DNA of 64,000 nt, taken from NCBI RefSeq assembly GCF_001296045.1, contig NZ_LJHS01000005.1:604736-668735 (forward strand). Direction: 5' to 3'. A model generated the notes under the pieces. The model saw only the letters and a list, made by a program, of their open reading frames with translations, had not been told where the DNA came from and searched no databases. This stretch comes from Rhizobium sp. AAP43 (lineage in GTDB: Bacteria; Pseudomonadota; Alphaproteobacteria; Rhizobiales; Rhizobiaceae). Position 1 is the first letter of the stretch. The number at the start of each line of letters is the position of its first letter. Shown piece after piece: positions 54,090 through 63,621 of this stretch. A program made the position numbers and the translations under genes.

Positions 54090-57000
54090 ATGGACTCAGC
54101 CTTTGTAAGTATTCATCGCGTTACGCCATTGTCGTCACCTCAGGCTGGCATGTGGCTCAAGGAAAAGATCTCTGGTCACGGCTGGAGTTTCATGCTTGCC
54201 GAGGCCATCGAAATTGTCGGTGACCTCGATCCCACGCTGTTTTTTGTGGCGCTGCGACAGCTTTCCGAAGAGCTCGAAGCGACGCGCACGCGGATCCGGG
54301 AGGTTGAAGGACAACCAGAGCAGGTATTTCTGCCGTCTTATCCGGGCGAGTTTCCGTTGATCGATCTGTCCGGGCGCGCCGATCCGTCTGGTGCCGCCGA
54401 GGCCTGGATGCAGACCGAGCTCCAGCGTCCGCTTGATCTGGCCAGTGATGATCTTTGGCGATGCGCCCTGTTGCGGCTCGGCTCCGACCAATGGATCTGG
54501 TACAACAGCGCCCACCACATCCTGTTCGACGGCTTTTCCGGTGGTTTGATCGCGCATCGCGTGGCGGAGATCTATTCAGGCCTGAAACAGGGACGCAGCA
54601 TGCCTGTTACGCCCTTCGGCACGACGGACGATCTGCGCGACCAGGAACTCGCCTATCGCGGGTCGGTGCATTTCGAGCGCGATCGGCGGTACTGGATGGA
54701 GCAGCTTTCCGGCCTTCCCGATCCTGTAACGCTTGCCAGGCGCAAAGTGGAGCCTGTGGGCGGTCTATTGCGCCACAGCGTGGAGATGGACCGCGCCCGC
54801 ATTGATGCGCTGGAGGCCCTCGGGCGCACCGCCGGTGGCAGCCTCCCGCAGACGCTGATTGCCCTGGTCGCCACTTATTACGCAAGGGCAACCGATGTCG
54901 AGGATCTGACAATCCTCACCATGGTCACCGCCCGCATCAGCAGCGAGATGCGCCGCATTCCGGGCATGGTCGCCAATGCCGTGCCTTTGCGCTTCTCGTT
55001 CCGCCCGGAAACAACCCTGGCCGATGTCGTGAAACAGGCCGCTCAGCAGATGGCGCGCGCGCTGCGCTATCAACGCTACCGCTACGAAGACATGCGCCGT
55101 GATCTCGGCCAGTCGCATCGCGAGGAGCAGATCGCCTGGCTCGGAGTCAATATCGAGCCGTTCAACTACGGTTTCGATTTCGACGGATTGCCGGCCAATG
55201 CCCGCAACCTGTCGAACGGCACGATGACGGATCTGACCATTTTTGCCTATGACCGGGGCGATGGCTCGGCGGTGCGATTTGATTTCGACGCCAATCCCGG
55301 TCTTTACAGCCGCGAGGAGCTTGTCGAGCACCAGCAGCGGTTCGTGTCGATGATCGACGGCCTGATCGATCAGCCAGGGCGCCTCGTCGCCACGCAATCT
55401 CTTCTGCTGCCTGAAGAGCGCGAGCGGGTTCTGGTTCAGTGGAATGCCACGGGCAGGCCGATCGAGCAGGTCAGTTGGCCGGAACTCTTTCGTCGGCAGG
55501 CGGAACGCAGCCCCCATGCAACAGCCGTCATCTTTGGCGATCACGCGCTGTCCTATGTGGAGGTGGACCGCGCCTCCGATGATTGGGCACGGCATCTGAT
55601 CGCCGAAGGCATCCGTGCCGGCGATCTGGTTGCCATTGCCCTGCCGCGATCGGAAGCGATGCCGGTCATGCTTCTGGCTGTGCTCAAGGCTGGAGCCGCC
55701 TATCTGCCGCTCGACCCTTCCGACCATAGTGACCGGTTGGGAGCGATCCTCAAGGAGGCGATGCCGCGCGCCGTGATCACAACCACCGAACTCGAAGACG
55801 AGATCGAGCTTGGTGACGTGCCGCGCATCTTCGCCGACCATCCGCCGCTTGTCTCGGAGGCGGATCTGCCAGCGCCGGCAGGGCCTCAGGATACGGCCTA
55901 TGTCATCTTCACCTCCGGCTCGACGGGGCGTCCCAAGGGGGTGGAAATCGCCCATCGCGGGCTCACCAACTTTTTGGTTTCGCTGCAGGATATTGTCGGT
56001 CTCAAACCCTTGGACCGGCTGCTCGCCGTCACTACGCTCGCCTTCGATATCGCCGTGCTCGAACTGTTTCTGCCGCTTCTGTCCGGCGCGACGGTGGTGA
56101 TTGCAAAGCGCGATACGGTGCGCGATCCGGTGGCGCTGCGGCGCCTGATTTCCCGCGAGGGGATTACCGTCTTGCAGGCGACGCCTTCGCTTTGGCGGGC
56201 GCTCCTGCAGGATGGTACGACCGGGATTGAAGGTCTCAGGCCCCTGGTCGGTGGCGAGGCCTTGTCGCCGGACCTTGCCCACAGCATGGCGCGGCTTGGC
56301 CATCCCGTGATCAATCTCTATGGCCCGACGGAAGCGACGATCTGGTCGACGGTCATGTCCCTGTCGGGGAGCGATCTTGCCGCGCCCGCCATCGGCCGGC
56401 CCATCTGGAATACCGAGCTCTATGTGGTGGATCGCCACGGCCAGCCGGTGCCGCCCGGCTTTGTCGGTGAATTGCTTATCGGGGGCATGGGTGTCGCCAA
56501 GGGGTATCTCAACCGCCCGGAGCTGACGGAGGAGCGCTTCATTCCCGATCCATTCTCGGGCCGGGGTGGGCGGCTCTATCGCACGGGAGACCTGGTGCGC
56601 TGGCGCGCCGATGGAAACCTGGAATATCTCGGCCGCAACGATTTCCAGATCAAGATCCGCGGTTTCCGCATCGAGCCCGGTGAGATCGAGACGGCGCTGG
56701 TCAGCGAGGAGGGTATTGCTGAAGCCGTTGTTGTGCTGCGCGAAGACCCCGGTGTCGACAAGCGGCTGGTCGCCTATCTGGTCCGCGATCCGGGCTCGGA
56801 CGCTCTCGATCCGAAGGCAATCAGCCGTCGGCTTGCGGCCGTGCTGCCGAGCCATATGGTGCCTGCAGCCTATGTCGAACTTGCTGCCATGCCGCTCAAC
56901 AGCAATGGCAAGATCGACAGGAAGGCCCTGCCGGCGCCCGAATGGCGGGCGAAAAGCGATGATGTCGTTCTCCCCCGCAATGATACGGAGCGAAAGCTCG

Positions 57001-58076
57001 CCGAGCTGTGGTGCGAGGTCCTCGGACTGGAAACGGTCGGCATTCATGATGATTTCTTCGCCCTTGGCGGAGATTCGCTCGCTGCTGCTGGCATGATCTC
57101 GGCACTGCGTGGCAAGATCAGCGGCGAAATTCCCCTGGCTGCCGTTTTCGAGACGCCGACGATTGCCGCTCTTGCCGAGCGGCTGGAAGTGGCGGAGGAG
57201 CCGCATTCGCTGATGCAGCCGTTCCTGCCGATCAAGGCGACGGGCGACAGGGCGCCGCTCTTCTGCATCCACCCTCTGCTCGGGCTCGGCTGGGGCTTCT
57301 TTGCGCTTGGCCAGCATGTCGGCGAGGACGTGCCGATCTATGCGCTGCAATCGGACGGGCTGACCGATCCGGCAGCGGCACCTGCGAGCATCGAGGAGAC
57401 GGCCCGCCGCTATCTCGAGCGTATCCGGGCGCGCCAGCCGCATGGCCCTTATCATATCATCGGTTGGTCGCTGGGTGGTCTGATCGCCCACGAGATCGCA
57501 CGGCTCCTGCGCAAGGATGGCGAGGCGATTGCCTTTCTCGGCATGCTGGACAGCTACACCTTCCGCCCGGGCGGGGCGGCGCTTGGCGAGAAGGTGCTGG
57601 CAGAGGCGGCCATGGCCTTTCTCGGCGCAAGCATCGAGGATGCGGAGGGGATTGAAACCTTGCAGGCCTTGGGCGACTTCGCCGTCGACCGTTTCTACCA
57701 GGAAAATTCGGGCTATCTCGCCTATACGGGCCTGGATGATCCAAGGTTGGTCGACCGGGCGCGGCAGGTCATTCTCGAGAATTTCCATATGGCCGGGCGT
57801 TTTGTGCCGGGGCATCTGGATGCAGACCTGCATTTCTTCCGGGCAGGGCGCGTGATGGCGGCACCGGCCACGCGGCTGGTGATCGACTACGACGTGGAGG
57901 CCTGGCTGCCGCATATTGGCGGACGCATCTATCTGCGCACGCTCGATTGCGGCCATGACGACATGTTGAACCCCGCACCGGCTGCTGAAATCGGCGCGGT
58001 TATCCAGGCCGAACTTCTGCGCGAAATCCTTGTTCTCCGTCGGACGCAAGATGAGAAGCCACGGATAGCGCTCTGA
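54090..58076 (+). CDS. Single-module nonribosomal peptide synthetase (C-A-T-TE)
   Basis: A 1328-residue enzyme. The condensation domain (about 10-430) has HHILFDG near 141-147. The adenylation domain (about 470-960) has FTSGSTGRPKG near 605, YGPTEATIW near 742, YRTGDLVRW and GRNDFQIKIRGFRIEPGE. The carrier domain has FFALGGDSLAA (phosphopantetheine serine near 995), and the thioesterase has GWSLGG (near 1125) with a late His in DCGHDD. The specificity residues read D-I-L-Q-L-G-L-I-W-K, the code I know for glycine. The enzyme resembles EntF in layout but lacks partner genes. It may join an acyl or other acceptor to glycine and release it. Product unknown. Confidence 0.9.
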   Translation: MDSAFVSIHRVTPLSSPQAGMWLKEKISGHGWSFMLAEAIEIVGDLDPTLFFVALRQLSEELEATRTRIREVEGQPEQVFLPSYPGEFPLIDLSGRADPSGAAEAWMQTELQRPLDLASDDLWRCALLRLGSDQWIWYNSAHHILFDGFSGGLIAHRVAEIYSGLKQGRSMPVTPFGTTDDLRDQELAYRGSVHFERDRRYWMEQLSGLPDPVTLARRKVEPVGGLLRHSVEMDRARIDALEALGRTAGGSLPQTLIALVATYYARATDVEDLTILTMVTARISSEMRRIPGMVANAVPLRFSFRPETTLADVVKQAAQQMARALRYQRYRYEDMRRDLGQSHREEQIAWLGVNIEPFNYGFDFDGLPANARNLSNGTMTDLTIFAYDRGDGSAVRFDFDANPGLYSREELVEHQQRFVSMIDGLIDQPGRLVATQSLLLPEERERVLVQWNATGRPIEQVSWPELFRRQAERSPHATAVIFGDHALSYVEVDRASDDWARHLIAEGIRAGDLVAIALPRSEAMPVMLLAVLKAGAAYLPLDPSDHSDRLGAILKEAMPRAVITTTELEDEIELGDVPRIFADHPPLVSEADLPAPAGPQDTAYVIFTSGSTGRPKGVEIAHRGLTNFLVSLQDIVGLKPLDRLLAVTTLAFDIAVLELFLPLLSGATVVIAKRDTVRDPVALRRLISREGITVLQATPSLWRALLQDGTTGIEGLRPLVGGEALSPDLAHSMARLGHPVINLYGPTEATIWSTVMSLSGSDLAAPAIGRPIWNTELYVVDRHGQPVPPGFVGELLIGGMGVAKGYLNRPELTEERFIPDPFSGRGGRLYRTGDLVRWRADGNLEYLGRNDFQIKIRGFRIEPGEIETALVSEEGIAEAVVVLREDPGVDKRLVAYLVRDPGSDALDPKAISRRLAAVLPSHMVPAAYVELAAMPLNSNGKIDRKALPAPEWRAKSDDVVLPRNDTERKLAELWCEVLGLETVGIHDDFFALGGDSLAAAGMISALRGKISGEIPLAAVFETPTIAALAERLEVAEEPHSLMQPFLPIKATGDRAPLFCIHPLLGLGWGFFALGQHVGEDVPIYALQSDGLTDPAAAPASIEETARRYLERIRARQPHGPYHIIGWSLGGLIAHEIARLLRKDGEAIAFLGMLDSYTFRPGGAALGEKVLAEAAMAFLGASIEDAEGIETLQALGDFAVDRFYQENSGYLAYTGLDDPRLVDRARQVILENFHMAGRFVPGHLDADLHFFRAGRVMAAPATRLVIDYDVEAWLPHIGGRIYLRTLDCGHDDMLNPAPAAEIGAVIQAELLREILVLRRTQDEKPRIAL

Positions 58077-58094
58077 TTTATAATATGAAAATGA

Positions 58095-58125
58095 AGGGGC
58101 GCTCTTCATCGGAGCGCCCCTTTTT
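58095..58125 (+). terminator. Terminator of the peptide synthetase gene
   Basis: AGGGGCGCTC (58095-58104) pairs with GAGCGCCCCT (58112-58121), followed by TTTTT. It is 18 bases after the stop codon. Confidence 0.92.
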
Positions 58126-58154
58126 CGTGCGATGTCGGTCGGCGCATGACGCCG

Positions 58155-59078
58155 TCAGTGGGGGCCCATCGCATCGAGCGATGCAAGCAGGTTCGGTCCT
58201 GTCGGTGCCCAGCCAAGCCTTTGTTGCGTCAGCATGGAAGACGCCCTCATATCGAGACCGGCAAAACCGGCCATTGCGCCAAAGTGCAGTTTTGCCTCTT
58301 CGGCAGGGATCGATACCGCCGGGATATCGAGGCTGCGGGCAATGGCGTTTGCGATGTCACGCAGGCTGACAGCCTCCTCGCCAACGGCATGGTAGCGTTG
58401 GCCCGGTTCAGCCGTCTCGATTGCCATGCGGAAGAGCCTCACGGCGTCGCTCAAATGGCATGCCGACCAGCATGTTGCGCCGTTCCCGACATAGGCAGCA
58501 GAGCCTGTGGCACGGGCGATATCGATGAGATAGCTGACGAGGCCCTGGCGATGGGTGTCATGGATCTGCGACAGCCGGACTGTGGAGATGTTCAAGCCTG
58601 CCTCAGCCAGATCCCTTGCTGCGAGTTCCGAGGCGATGCGGGGTGTCGGGTGGTTGAGGTCCAGCACCGTCTCGACCGCGATTTCACCCGGGGCTGGGCT
58701 TCCCATGCCGATGCCGGAGGTGATGAGCATGGGGCGGGTGGACCCCGCAATGCCGCGCCCGAGTGCTGCGATCGCGGCAGCATCCTTGCGGCAATTGGCG
58801 AGATAGTTGGAAAAGTCATGGTCGAAGGCGAGGTGGATAACGGCATCGGCCTTGGCCGCGCCCGCTGTCAGGCTGTCCGGATCTTCCAGCCTGCCTTCAT
58901 GGGCCTCGGCGCCCAGTGCCTGAAGCTTTGCGGCGCCTTGCGCTGAGCGGGTGAGCCCGAGCACTTGATGGCCAGCGCCCAGCAGTTCGGGAATGAGAGC
59001 CGATCCAATGAAGCCTGTGGCGCCGGTGAGAAAATATGCGCATGTGCGTTTCCTTTGTAGTTCAACGCGACAAGCCAT
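58155..59078 (-). CDS. NAD-dependent epimerase/dehydratase-like protein, probable N-terminal frameshift
   Basis: An extended SDR-type Rossmann protein; the nucleotide-binding motif FLTGATGFIGSALI begins near the N-terminus. In the frame that is open, the protein starts MACRVELQRKRTCAYFLTG, which is unlike the family. One base fewer in the T4 run (59031-59034 on the plus strand) would join ATGCGCATATTT at 59043 directly to the Rossmann motif, giving MRIFLTGATG with AAAGGAAA 7 bases upstream. So the gene probably begins at 59043 and is broken, or the run is a sequencing error. The substrate is unknown. It is divergent from the XRE regulator. Confidence 0.7.
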   Translation of the reverse strand: MACRVELQRKRTCAYFLTGATGFIGSALIPELLGAGHQVLGLTRSAQGAAKLQALGAEAHEGRLEDPDSLTAGAAKADAVIHLAFDHDFSNYLANCRKDAAAIAALGRGIAGSTRPMLITSGIGMGSPAPGEIAVETVLDLNHPTPRIASELAARDLAEAGLNISTVRLSQIHDTHRQGLVSYLIDIARATGSAAYVGNGATCWSACHLSDAVRLFRMAIETAEPGQRYHAVGEEAVSLRDIANAIARSLDIPAVSIPAEEAKLHFGAMAGFAGLDMRASSMLTQQRLGWAPTGPNLLASLDAMGPH

Positions 59079-59095
59079 GACAGATCCATTATCAT

Positions 59096-59116
59096 GGTAA
59101 AGTAGTGACTTTATCC
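59096..59116. promoter_or_regulatory. Candidate operator between the epimerase and XRE regulator
   Basis: GGTAAAGT-AGTG-ACTTTATCC is an imperfect inverted repeat in the 71-base divergent region. It probably serves the XRE regulator for control of both genes. Confidence 0.5.
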
Positions 59117-59149
59117 TGGTATAATAACCCTCAGGCTCCGAGGCTTCCC

Positions 59150-59962
59150 ATGGCGGCGACGACACTTGCTCAGTATCTCCGGGATCGCCGAACCCGGCTT
59201 GACCCTGCGGCCTTCGGCTTTTCCGGCAGGCGGCGCACGCCGGGTCTCCGGCGCGAAGAAATTGCCCAGCGCGCCAATATCAGCGCGACCTGGTACACCT
59301 GGCTGGAGCAGGGGCGTGGCGGGGCTGCGTCCGCCGATGTGCTGAACCGCATTGCCACCGCCATGCTTCTGACCGAGGCGGAGCGCGAACACCTGTTCAT
59401 GCTGGGCTTGGGACGCCCGCCCGAGGCGCGCTACAGAGAGGTCGAGGGCGTCCATCCGCGCCTGCAGCGCTTTATCGATCGTCTCGAAACCTGTCCGGCC
59501 GTGGTCAAGACCGCGACCTGGGAGGTGGTCGCCTGGAACAAGGCGTCGACCATCGTTCTCTCCGACTATGGCCGCCTTCCCCCCGGTGAGCGCAACATGC
59601 TGCGCTTCCTGTTTTCGGACCCTGGCGTGCGGGCAAAGCAGCACAATTGGGAAGCCATGGCGCGCTTCGCCGTCGGTGCCTTTCGCGCCGATGTCGCGCG
59701 GGCAGGGGCCATGTCCGAGGTGGAAGAGCTTGTGTTCGAGCTTTCGGAGATAAGCCCCGATTTCCGCCGGCTTTGGAGTGAAAACCGCATCAGCACGCCG
59801 GACGAGGGGGCGAAACACCTCGATCATCCGCTGCTGGGTTCCATCGACCTTGAGTATTCCGCCTTTGCCGTCGATGGCCGTCCGGACCTCAATCTGATGG
59901 TCTATACCCCGCTGGACGAGGTCGTTGCGGAACGCATCCGTCATCTTGTCGCGGGGCCGTAA
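59150..59962 (+). CDS. XRE-family transcriptional regulator with MmyB-type sensor domain
   Basis: A 270-residue regulator. The N-terminal helix-turn-helix (RRTPGLRREEIAQRANIS and WYTWLEQGRG) and the C-terminal MmyB-like ligand-binding domain (WEVVAWNKAS, RNMLRFLFSDP) are both typical of the MmyB/XRE group, which is often divergent from a short-chain dehydrogenase it represses. The start ATG at 59150 is chosen because the domain begins there; a GTG at 59105 lies inside the operator. It ends at a strong terminator. Confidence 0.88.
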   Translation: MAATTLAQYLRDRRTRLDPAAFGFSGRRRTPGLRREEIAQRANISATWYTWLEQGRGGAASADVLNRIATAMLLTEAEREHLFMLGLGRPPEARYREVEGVHPRLQRFIDRLETCPAVVKTATWEVVAWNKASTIVLSDYGRLPPGERNMLRFLFSDPGVRAKQHNWEAMARFAVGAFRADVARAGAMSEVEELVFELSEISPDFRRLWSENRISTPDEGAKHLDHPLLGSIDLEYSAFAVDGRPDLNLMVYTPLDEVVAERIRHLVAGP

Positions 59963-59964
59963 CA

Positions 59965-59994
59965 GAAAAGGCGCCCGTTGCGGGGCGCCTTTTC
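59965..59994. terminator. Bidirectional terminator
   Basis: A perfect 12-base stem GAAAAGGCGCCC (59965-59976) with GGGCGCCTTTTC (59983-59994). It serves the XRE regulator on the plus strand and the DUF992 gene on the minus strand. Confidence 0.9.
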
Positions 59995-60016
59995 ACATAG
60001 GTCAATGGCGGACCGA

Positions 60017-60547
60017 TCAGCTGGCTGGTGTTAGCGTCATCGAGGTGCCGGTTGCGGCGATGTTGAGGCCAAGCTGACCGGAGACGCTGATCGGCTGCAG
60101 ATGGATCGAGCCCTCCGTGCCGCCGAAGAGAACATTCGCGCCGACGCCGGCACCGAGTGTCGCTTCAGCCGATGCGCCGCCGTAAAGGCCGCCGAGCGAG
60201 CCCTTGTGATAGCCGGCGGTCGGAGCGAATACGGCCCAGACGATGCGGCCCTTTGCGGTGTAGCCAAGGTCAACGCCGAATTTCTTGATGGCGCCCGAAT
60301 ACTGATCCATCGGCTCGCCGCCGATGACCGAGGTGAAGGCGCAATCGGCTGTCTTGGCAGAACCGAGAACATAGCCAAAGCCAGACCCGATGGCGCAGTC
60401 GAGATAGCCGATGCGAACGCCGCCCGACGGGCCGCTTTCCTGGAAGGTCGGTGCCGGCTCGCTATAGGTCATGTCCGCCGCGATCGCCGTGCCGACATGG
60501 GCTGCGACGGAAAGGGTGGCAAGGCTTGCCGCGATCAGTGTCTTCAT
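60017..60547 (-). CDS. DUF992 family secreted protein
   Basis: A 176-residue exported protein. A signal peptide (MKTLIAASLATLSVAAHVGTAIA) precedes the DUF992 domain: RIGYLDCAIGSGFGYVLGSAK, YSGAIKKFGVDLGYT, IVWAVFAPT, LGGLYGGASAEATLGAGVGANVLFGG and LQPISVSGQLGLNIA (first and fifth shown in part). Function unknown, common in rhizobia; Gly-rich beta structure suggests an outer-membrane or periplasmic role. The start at 60547 has AGGAGATTATC upstream. Confidence 0.88.
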   Translation of the reverse strand: MKTLIAASLATLSVAAHVGTAIAADMTYSEPAPTFQESGPSGGVRIGYLDCAIGSGFGYVLGSAKTADCAFTSVIGGEPMDQYSGAIKKFGVDLGYTAKGRIVWAVFAPTAGYHKGSLGGLYGGASAEATLGAGVGANVLFGGTEGSIHLQPISVSGQLGLNIAATGTSMTLTPAS

Positions 60548-60996
60548 GGTGATAATCTCCTTGCAGTGGTCTGCCCGTCGATTTCGGCCGGTTTCCGGCT
60601 TGCGGGACAGTTCCGAGGAACAAACGCGTAAACCCGAAGAATGATCCAACTGAGGCAAAAGGAAGCTGTGTCCCCGGCAAATCGCAGATTTTTACACCGA
60701 AATCGGGCGTGAAACCGGCTGATGGACTTGCGTTCGGCCTGTCTGTCTTAACAGGTCTTGCCAAACTGTGCCGTTTTGCAACGCATGTGCCGCGCGGGAC
60801 TTGGGCCGGGACTTTCCGGTCTTCTTATTCCTCCTGCGACAGCCAAGCCCGCCGCCACGACGCGATGGGAAAGATATTGCCGTGCAAACTGGTCGTGGGT
60901 CCCTTGCAGAATGTCGCATACAGGCTGCAATTGTCTCGTTACGCCTCTTAAGATCGGGGCCACATCATTCACTCCCAGACATCAGGGTTTTCGGCA
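60548..60996. other. Intergenic region, divergent promoters
   Basis: About 450 bases between the divergent DUF992 and FAD/GcvT genes. It must hold both promoters. I see no gene with a ribosome site and no strong hairpin. Confidence 0.5.
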
Positions 60997-63558
60997 ATGG
61001 CAGAGTTTCCGTCCAAGGCAAAGGTCGTCATCATCGGGCTTGGAGGCATTGTTGGTGCCTCCATCGCCCATCACCTGATCGAACGCGGCTGGGACGATAT
61101 CGTCGGCATCGACAAATCAGGCATTCCCACAGATATCGGCTCGACGGCCCATGCCTCCGACTTCTGTTACACCACGTCCCACGACTATCTCTCGGTCTGG
61201 ACGACCCAGTATTCCATCGATTTCTACGAGAAGATGGGCCACTACGCCCGAATCGGCGGTCTCGAAGTCGCCCGCACCGGCGACGACACCTGGATGGAAG
61301 AGATCAAGCGCAAGCTCTCATCTGCCCGCGCCTTCGGCACCCGCGCCCATTATGTCTCGCCGTCCGAGATCAAGGCCATGTTCCCGCTGATCGAGGAAGA
61401 TCAGGTCATGGGCGGCATGTTCGATCCGGATGCCGGCCTCGTCATTCCGCGCTCCCAGACCGTTGCCGGCAAGCTCGTCGATGCGGCTGAAAAGTCCGGC
61501 AAGCTTCAGATGTTCGGCAATACGCCGGCCCAGTCGCTCATCGTCGAGAATGGCCGCATCAAGGGCGTCGTCACCCATCGCGGCACGATCATGGCCGACC
61601 ACGTCATCGTCTGCGCCGGTCTCTGGGGCCGTCTGATCGCCGAAATGGTCGGCGAAGACCTGCCCGTCATGCCGGTTGACCATCCGCTCACCTTCTTCGG
61701 TCCGTATAACGAGTTCGAAGGTACGGGCAAGGAAATCGGCTATCCGCTGCTGCGCGACCAGGGCAACTCCGCCTATATGCGCGACACCGGCGACCCGAAG
61801 ACGACCGAGGGCGGCCAGATCGAATGGGGTTATTACGAGCAGCACAATCCGCGCATGTGCCATCCCCGCGAGCTCCTCGAAAAGCATGAGGCGCGCCTCT
61901 CGCCGTCGCAGCGCGATCTCGACATGGAGCAGATCCTGGAGCCGCTCGAAAAGGCGATGGAACTGACGCCGATCCTCGGCGAACTCGGTTATAACGAAGG
62001 CCATTCCTTCAACGGTCTTCTCCAGGTCTCCGCTGCCGGCGGTCCGTCCTGCGGCGAAAGCCAGAAGGTGCGTGGCCTGTGGTATTGCGTCGCCATCTGG
62101 GTCAAGGACGGCCCTGGTTACGGCAAGCTGATCGCCGACTGGATGACCGATGGCCGCACCGAGATCGACCATAACTCGATCGATTACGCCCGCTTCTATC
62201 CGCATCAGCTGACCGAAGAGTTCATTGCTGGCCGCTCTTATGAAGCAGCCCAGAAGATCTACTTCCCGGCCGTTCACACCCGCGAGCCCTATGCCTCCGG
62301 CCGTAATGTCAAGCGTTCACCGATGTATGAGCGCGAAGTCGAACTCGGCGGCTACTTCATGGAGCTCGGCGGCTGGGAGCGTGCCCATGGCTATGCGGCC
62401 AACGAGCACCTTCTGGAAAAGTACGGCGACCGCGTGCCGGTTCGCGAAAACGAGTGGGATAACAGGCACTTCTGGCGCGTTTCGAATGCCGAGCATCTGG
62501 CGATGAGCGAGGATTGCGGCATCGTCAACCTCAGCCACTTCCACATGGTCGACATCGAAGGCCCAGATCATGTCGAGCTTTTGGAATGGCTCTGCGCCGC
62601 CAAGATCGGTGGCGATGCCAATATCGGCAAGGGCATCTACACCCACTTCCTCGACGACGAGGGCATGGTGCGCGCCGACTTCACCGTCTTCCGCATGGAA
62701 GACCGCTGCCGCCTGGTCAACGGCGCCGATGCCGGCCCGCGCGACTTCCACTATATGAAGCGCGTGGCTGAAGACCGCGGCCTTGACGTCACCATCACCG
62801 ATGTGTCGGAGAAGTTCATCACCATCGGCATCTGGGGCCCCAATGCCCGCGAAAACTTGAAGAAGGTTGTCGCCGATCCCGCCGGCCTCGACATCGAAAA
62901 CTTCCCCTTTGCCGCGATCAAGCCGATCGAGATTGCCGGCAAAAACGTTGCCGCCTTCCGCATTTCCTATGTCGGTGAGCAGGGCTGGGAACTGCACATG
63001 AAGTACGAAGATGGCCTCGCCGTCTGGGATGCGCTCCGCGCCACCGGCGTCATGGCCTTTGGCGTCGAAACCTATGCCAATTCCCGCCGCATGGAAAAGA
63101 GCCTGCGCCTGCAGAACGGCGACCTGCTCACCCAGTACAACCTGATCGAAGCCGATCTGGCCCGTCCCAAGGTCAAGGAAGCCGATTTCCGCGGCAAGGC
63201 CAAGCACCTCGAATACAAGGCCCGCGCCCAGCAGCCGGCCATGCTTTGCACGCTCGTCATGACCGACAATGTCGACAAGTCGGGCGTCGCCCGTTACCCG
63301 GTCGGCTCCATGCCGGTCGTCGACCCTGCGTCCGGCGAGGTGCTCGTCGACAGCCTCGGTCGCCGCTCCTACACCACGTCGGTTGCCTACGGCCCGACGA
63401 TCGGCAAGAACATCGCACTCGCCTATCTGCCGGCGGAGTATTGCGAAGTCGGCCGCAAGCTGAATGTCGAATATTTCGCCGAGAGCTTCCCGGTCGAAGT
63501 TGCGGCGGTCGGTTACAAGCCGCTGTATGATCCGGAGAACTTGAAGCCGCGCAGCTGA
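60997..63558 (+). CDS. FAD-dependent oxidoreductase fused to GcvT domain (dimethylglycine/sarcosine dehydrogenase-like)
   Basis: An 853-residue two-domain enzyme. The N-terminal FAD domain (about 1-420) has the dinucleotide motif IIGLGGIVGAS near residue 12 and STAHASDF with H52 at the position where dimethylglycine dehydrogenase binds FAD covalently. The C-terminal part (about 440-853) is a GcvT-like folate-binding domain (GIWGPNARENL, ISYVGEQGWELHM, ETYANSRRMEKS). It would demethylate a methylated amine and pass the carbon to tetrahydrofolate. Substrate unproven; choline catabolism intermediates are attractive given choXWV in this window. Its ribosome site is weak. Confidence 0.85.
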   Translation: MAEFPSKAKVVIIGLGGIVGASIAHHLIERGWDDIVGIDKSGIPTDIGSTAHASDFCYTTSHDYLSVWTTQYSIDFYEKMGHYARIGGLEVARTGDDTWMEEIKRKLSSARAFGTRAHYVSPSEIKAMFPLIEEDQVMGGMFDPDAGLVIPRSQTVAGKLVDAAEKSGKLQMFGNTPAQSLIVENGRIKGVVTHRGTIMADHVIVCAGLWGRLIAEMVGEDLPVMPVDHPLTFFGPYNEFEGTGKEIGYPLLRDQGNSAYMRDTGDPKTTEGGQIEWGYYEQHNPRMCHPRELLEKHEARLSPSQRDLDMEQILEPLEKAMELTPILGELGYNEGHSFNGLLQVSAAGGPSCGESQKVRGLWYCVAIWVKDGPGYGKLIADWMTDGRTEIDHNSIDYARFYPHQLTEEFIAGRSYEAAQKIYFPAVHTREPYASGRNVKRSPMYEREVELGGYFMELGGWERAHGYAANEHLLEKYGDRVPVRENEWDNRHFWRVSNAEHLAMSEDCGIVNLSHFHMVDIEGPDHVELLEWLCAAKIGGDANIGKGIYTHFLDDEGMVRADFTVFRMEDRCRLVNGADAGPRDFHYMKRVAEDRGLDVTITDVSEKFITIGIWGPNARENLKKVVADPAGLDIENFPFAAIKPIEIAGKNVAAFRISYVGEQGWELHMKYEDGLAVWDALRATGVMAFGVETYANSRRMEKSLRLQNGDLLTQYNLIEADLARPKVKEADFRGKAKHLEYKARAQQPAMLCTLVMTDNVDKSGVARYPVGSMPVVDPASGEVLVDSLGRRSYTTSVAYGPTIGKNIALAYLPAEYCEVGRKLNVEYFAESFPVEVAAVGYKPLYDPENLKPRS

Positions 63559-63588
63559 GGCTAGGGCGGTTCGCCCAGAGAGTTGTGG

Positions 63589-63619
63589 ACCCGTCGGTCG
63601 TAAGGCCGGCGGGTTTTTT
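63589..63619 (+). terminator. Terminator of the FAD/GcvT gene
   Basis: ACCCGTCGG (63589-63597) pairs with CCGGCGGGT (63606-63614) with one G-T pair, followed by TTTTTT. Confidence 0.85.
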
Positions 63620-63621
63620 CA

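Noticed and set aside
54765..58109. A 1114-codon open frame on the minus strand opposite the peptide synthetase.
   Set aside because: It is the antisense shadow of a GC-rich gene; the translation is low-complexity Arg/His/Gln-rich, while the plus-strand frame has complete synthetase motifs.
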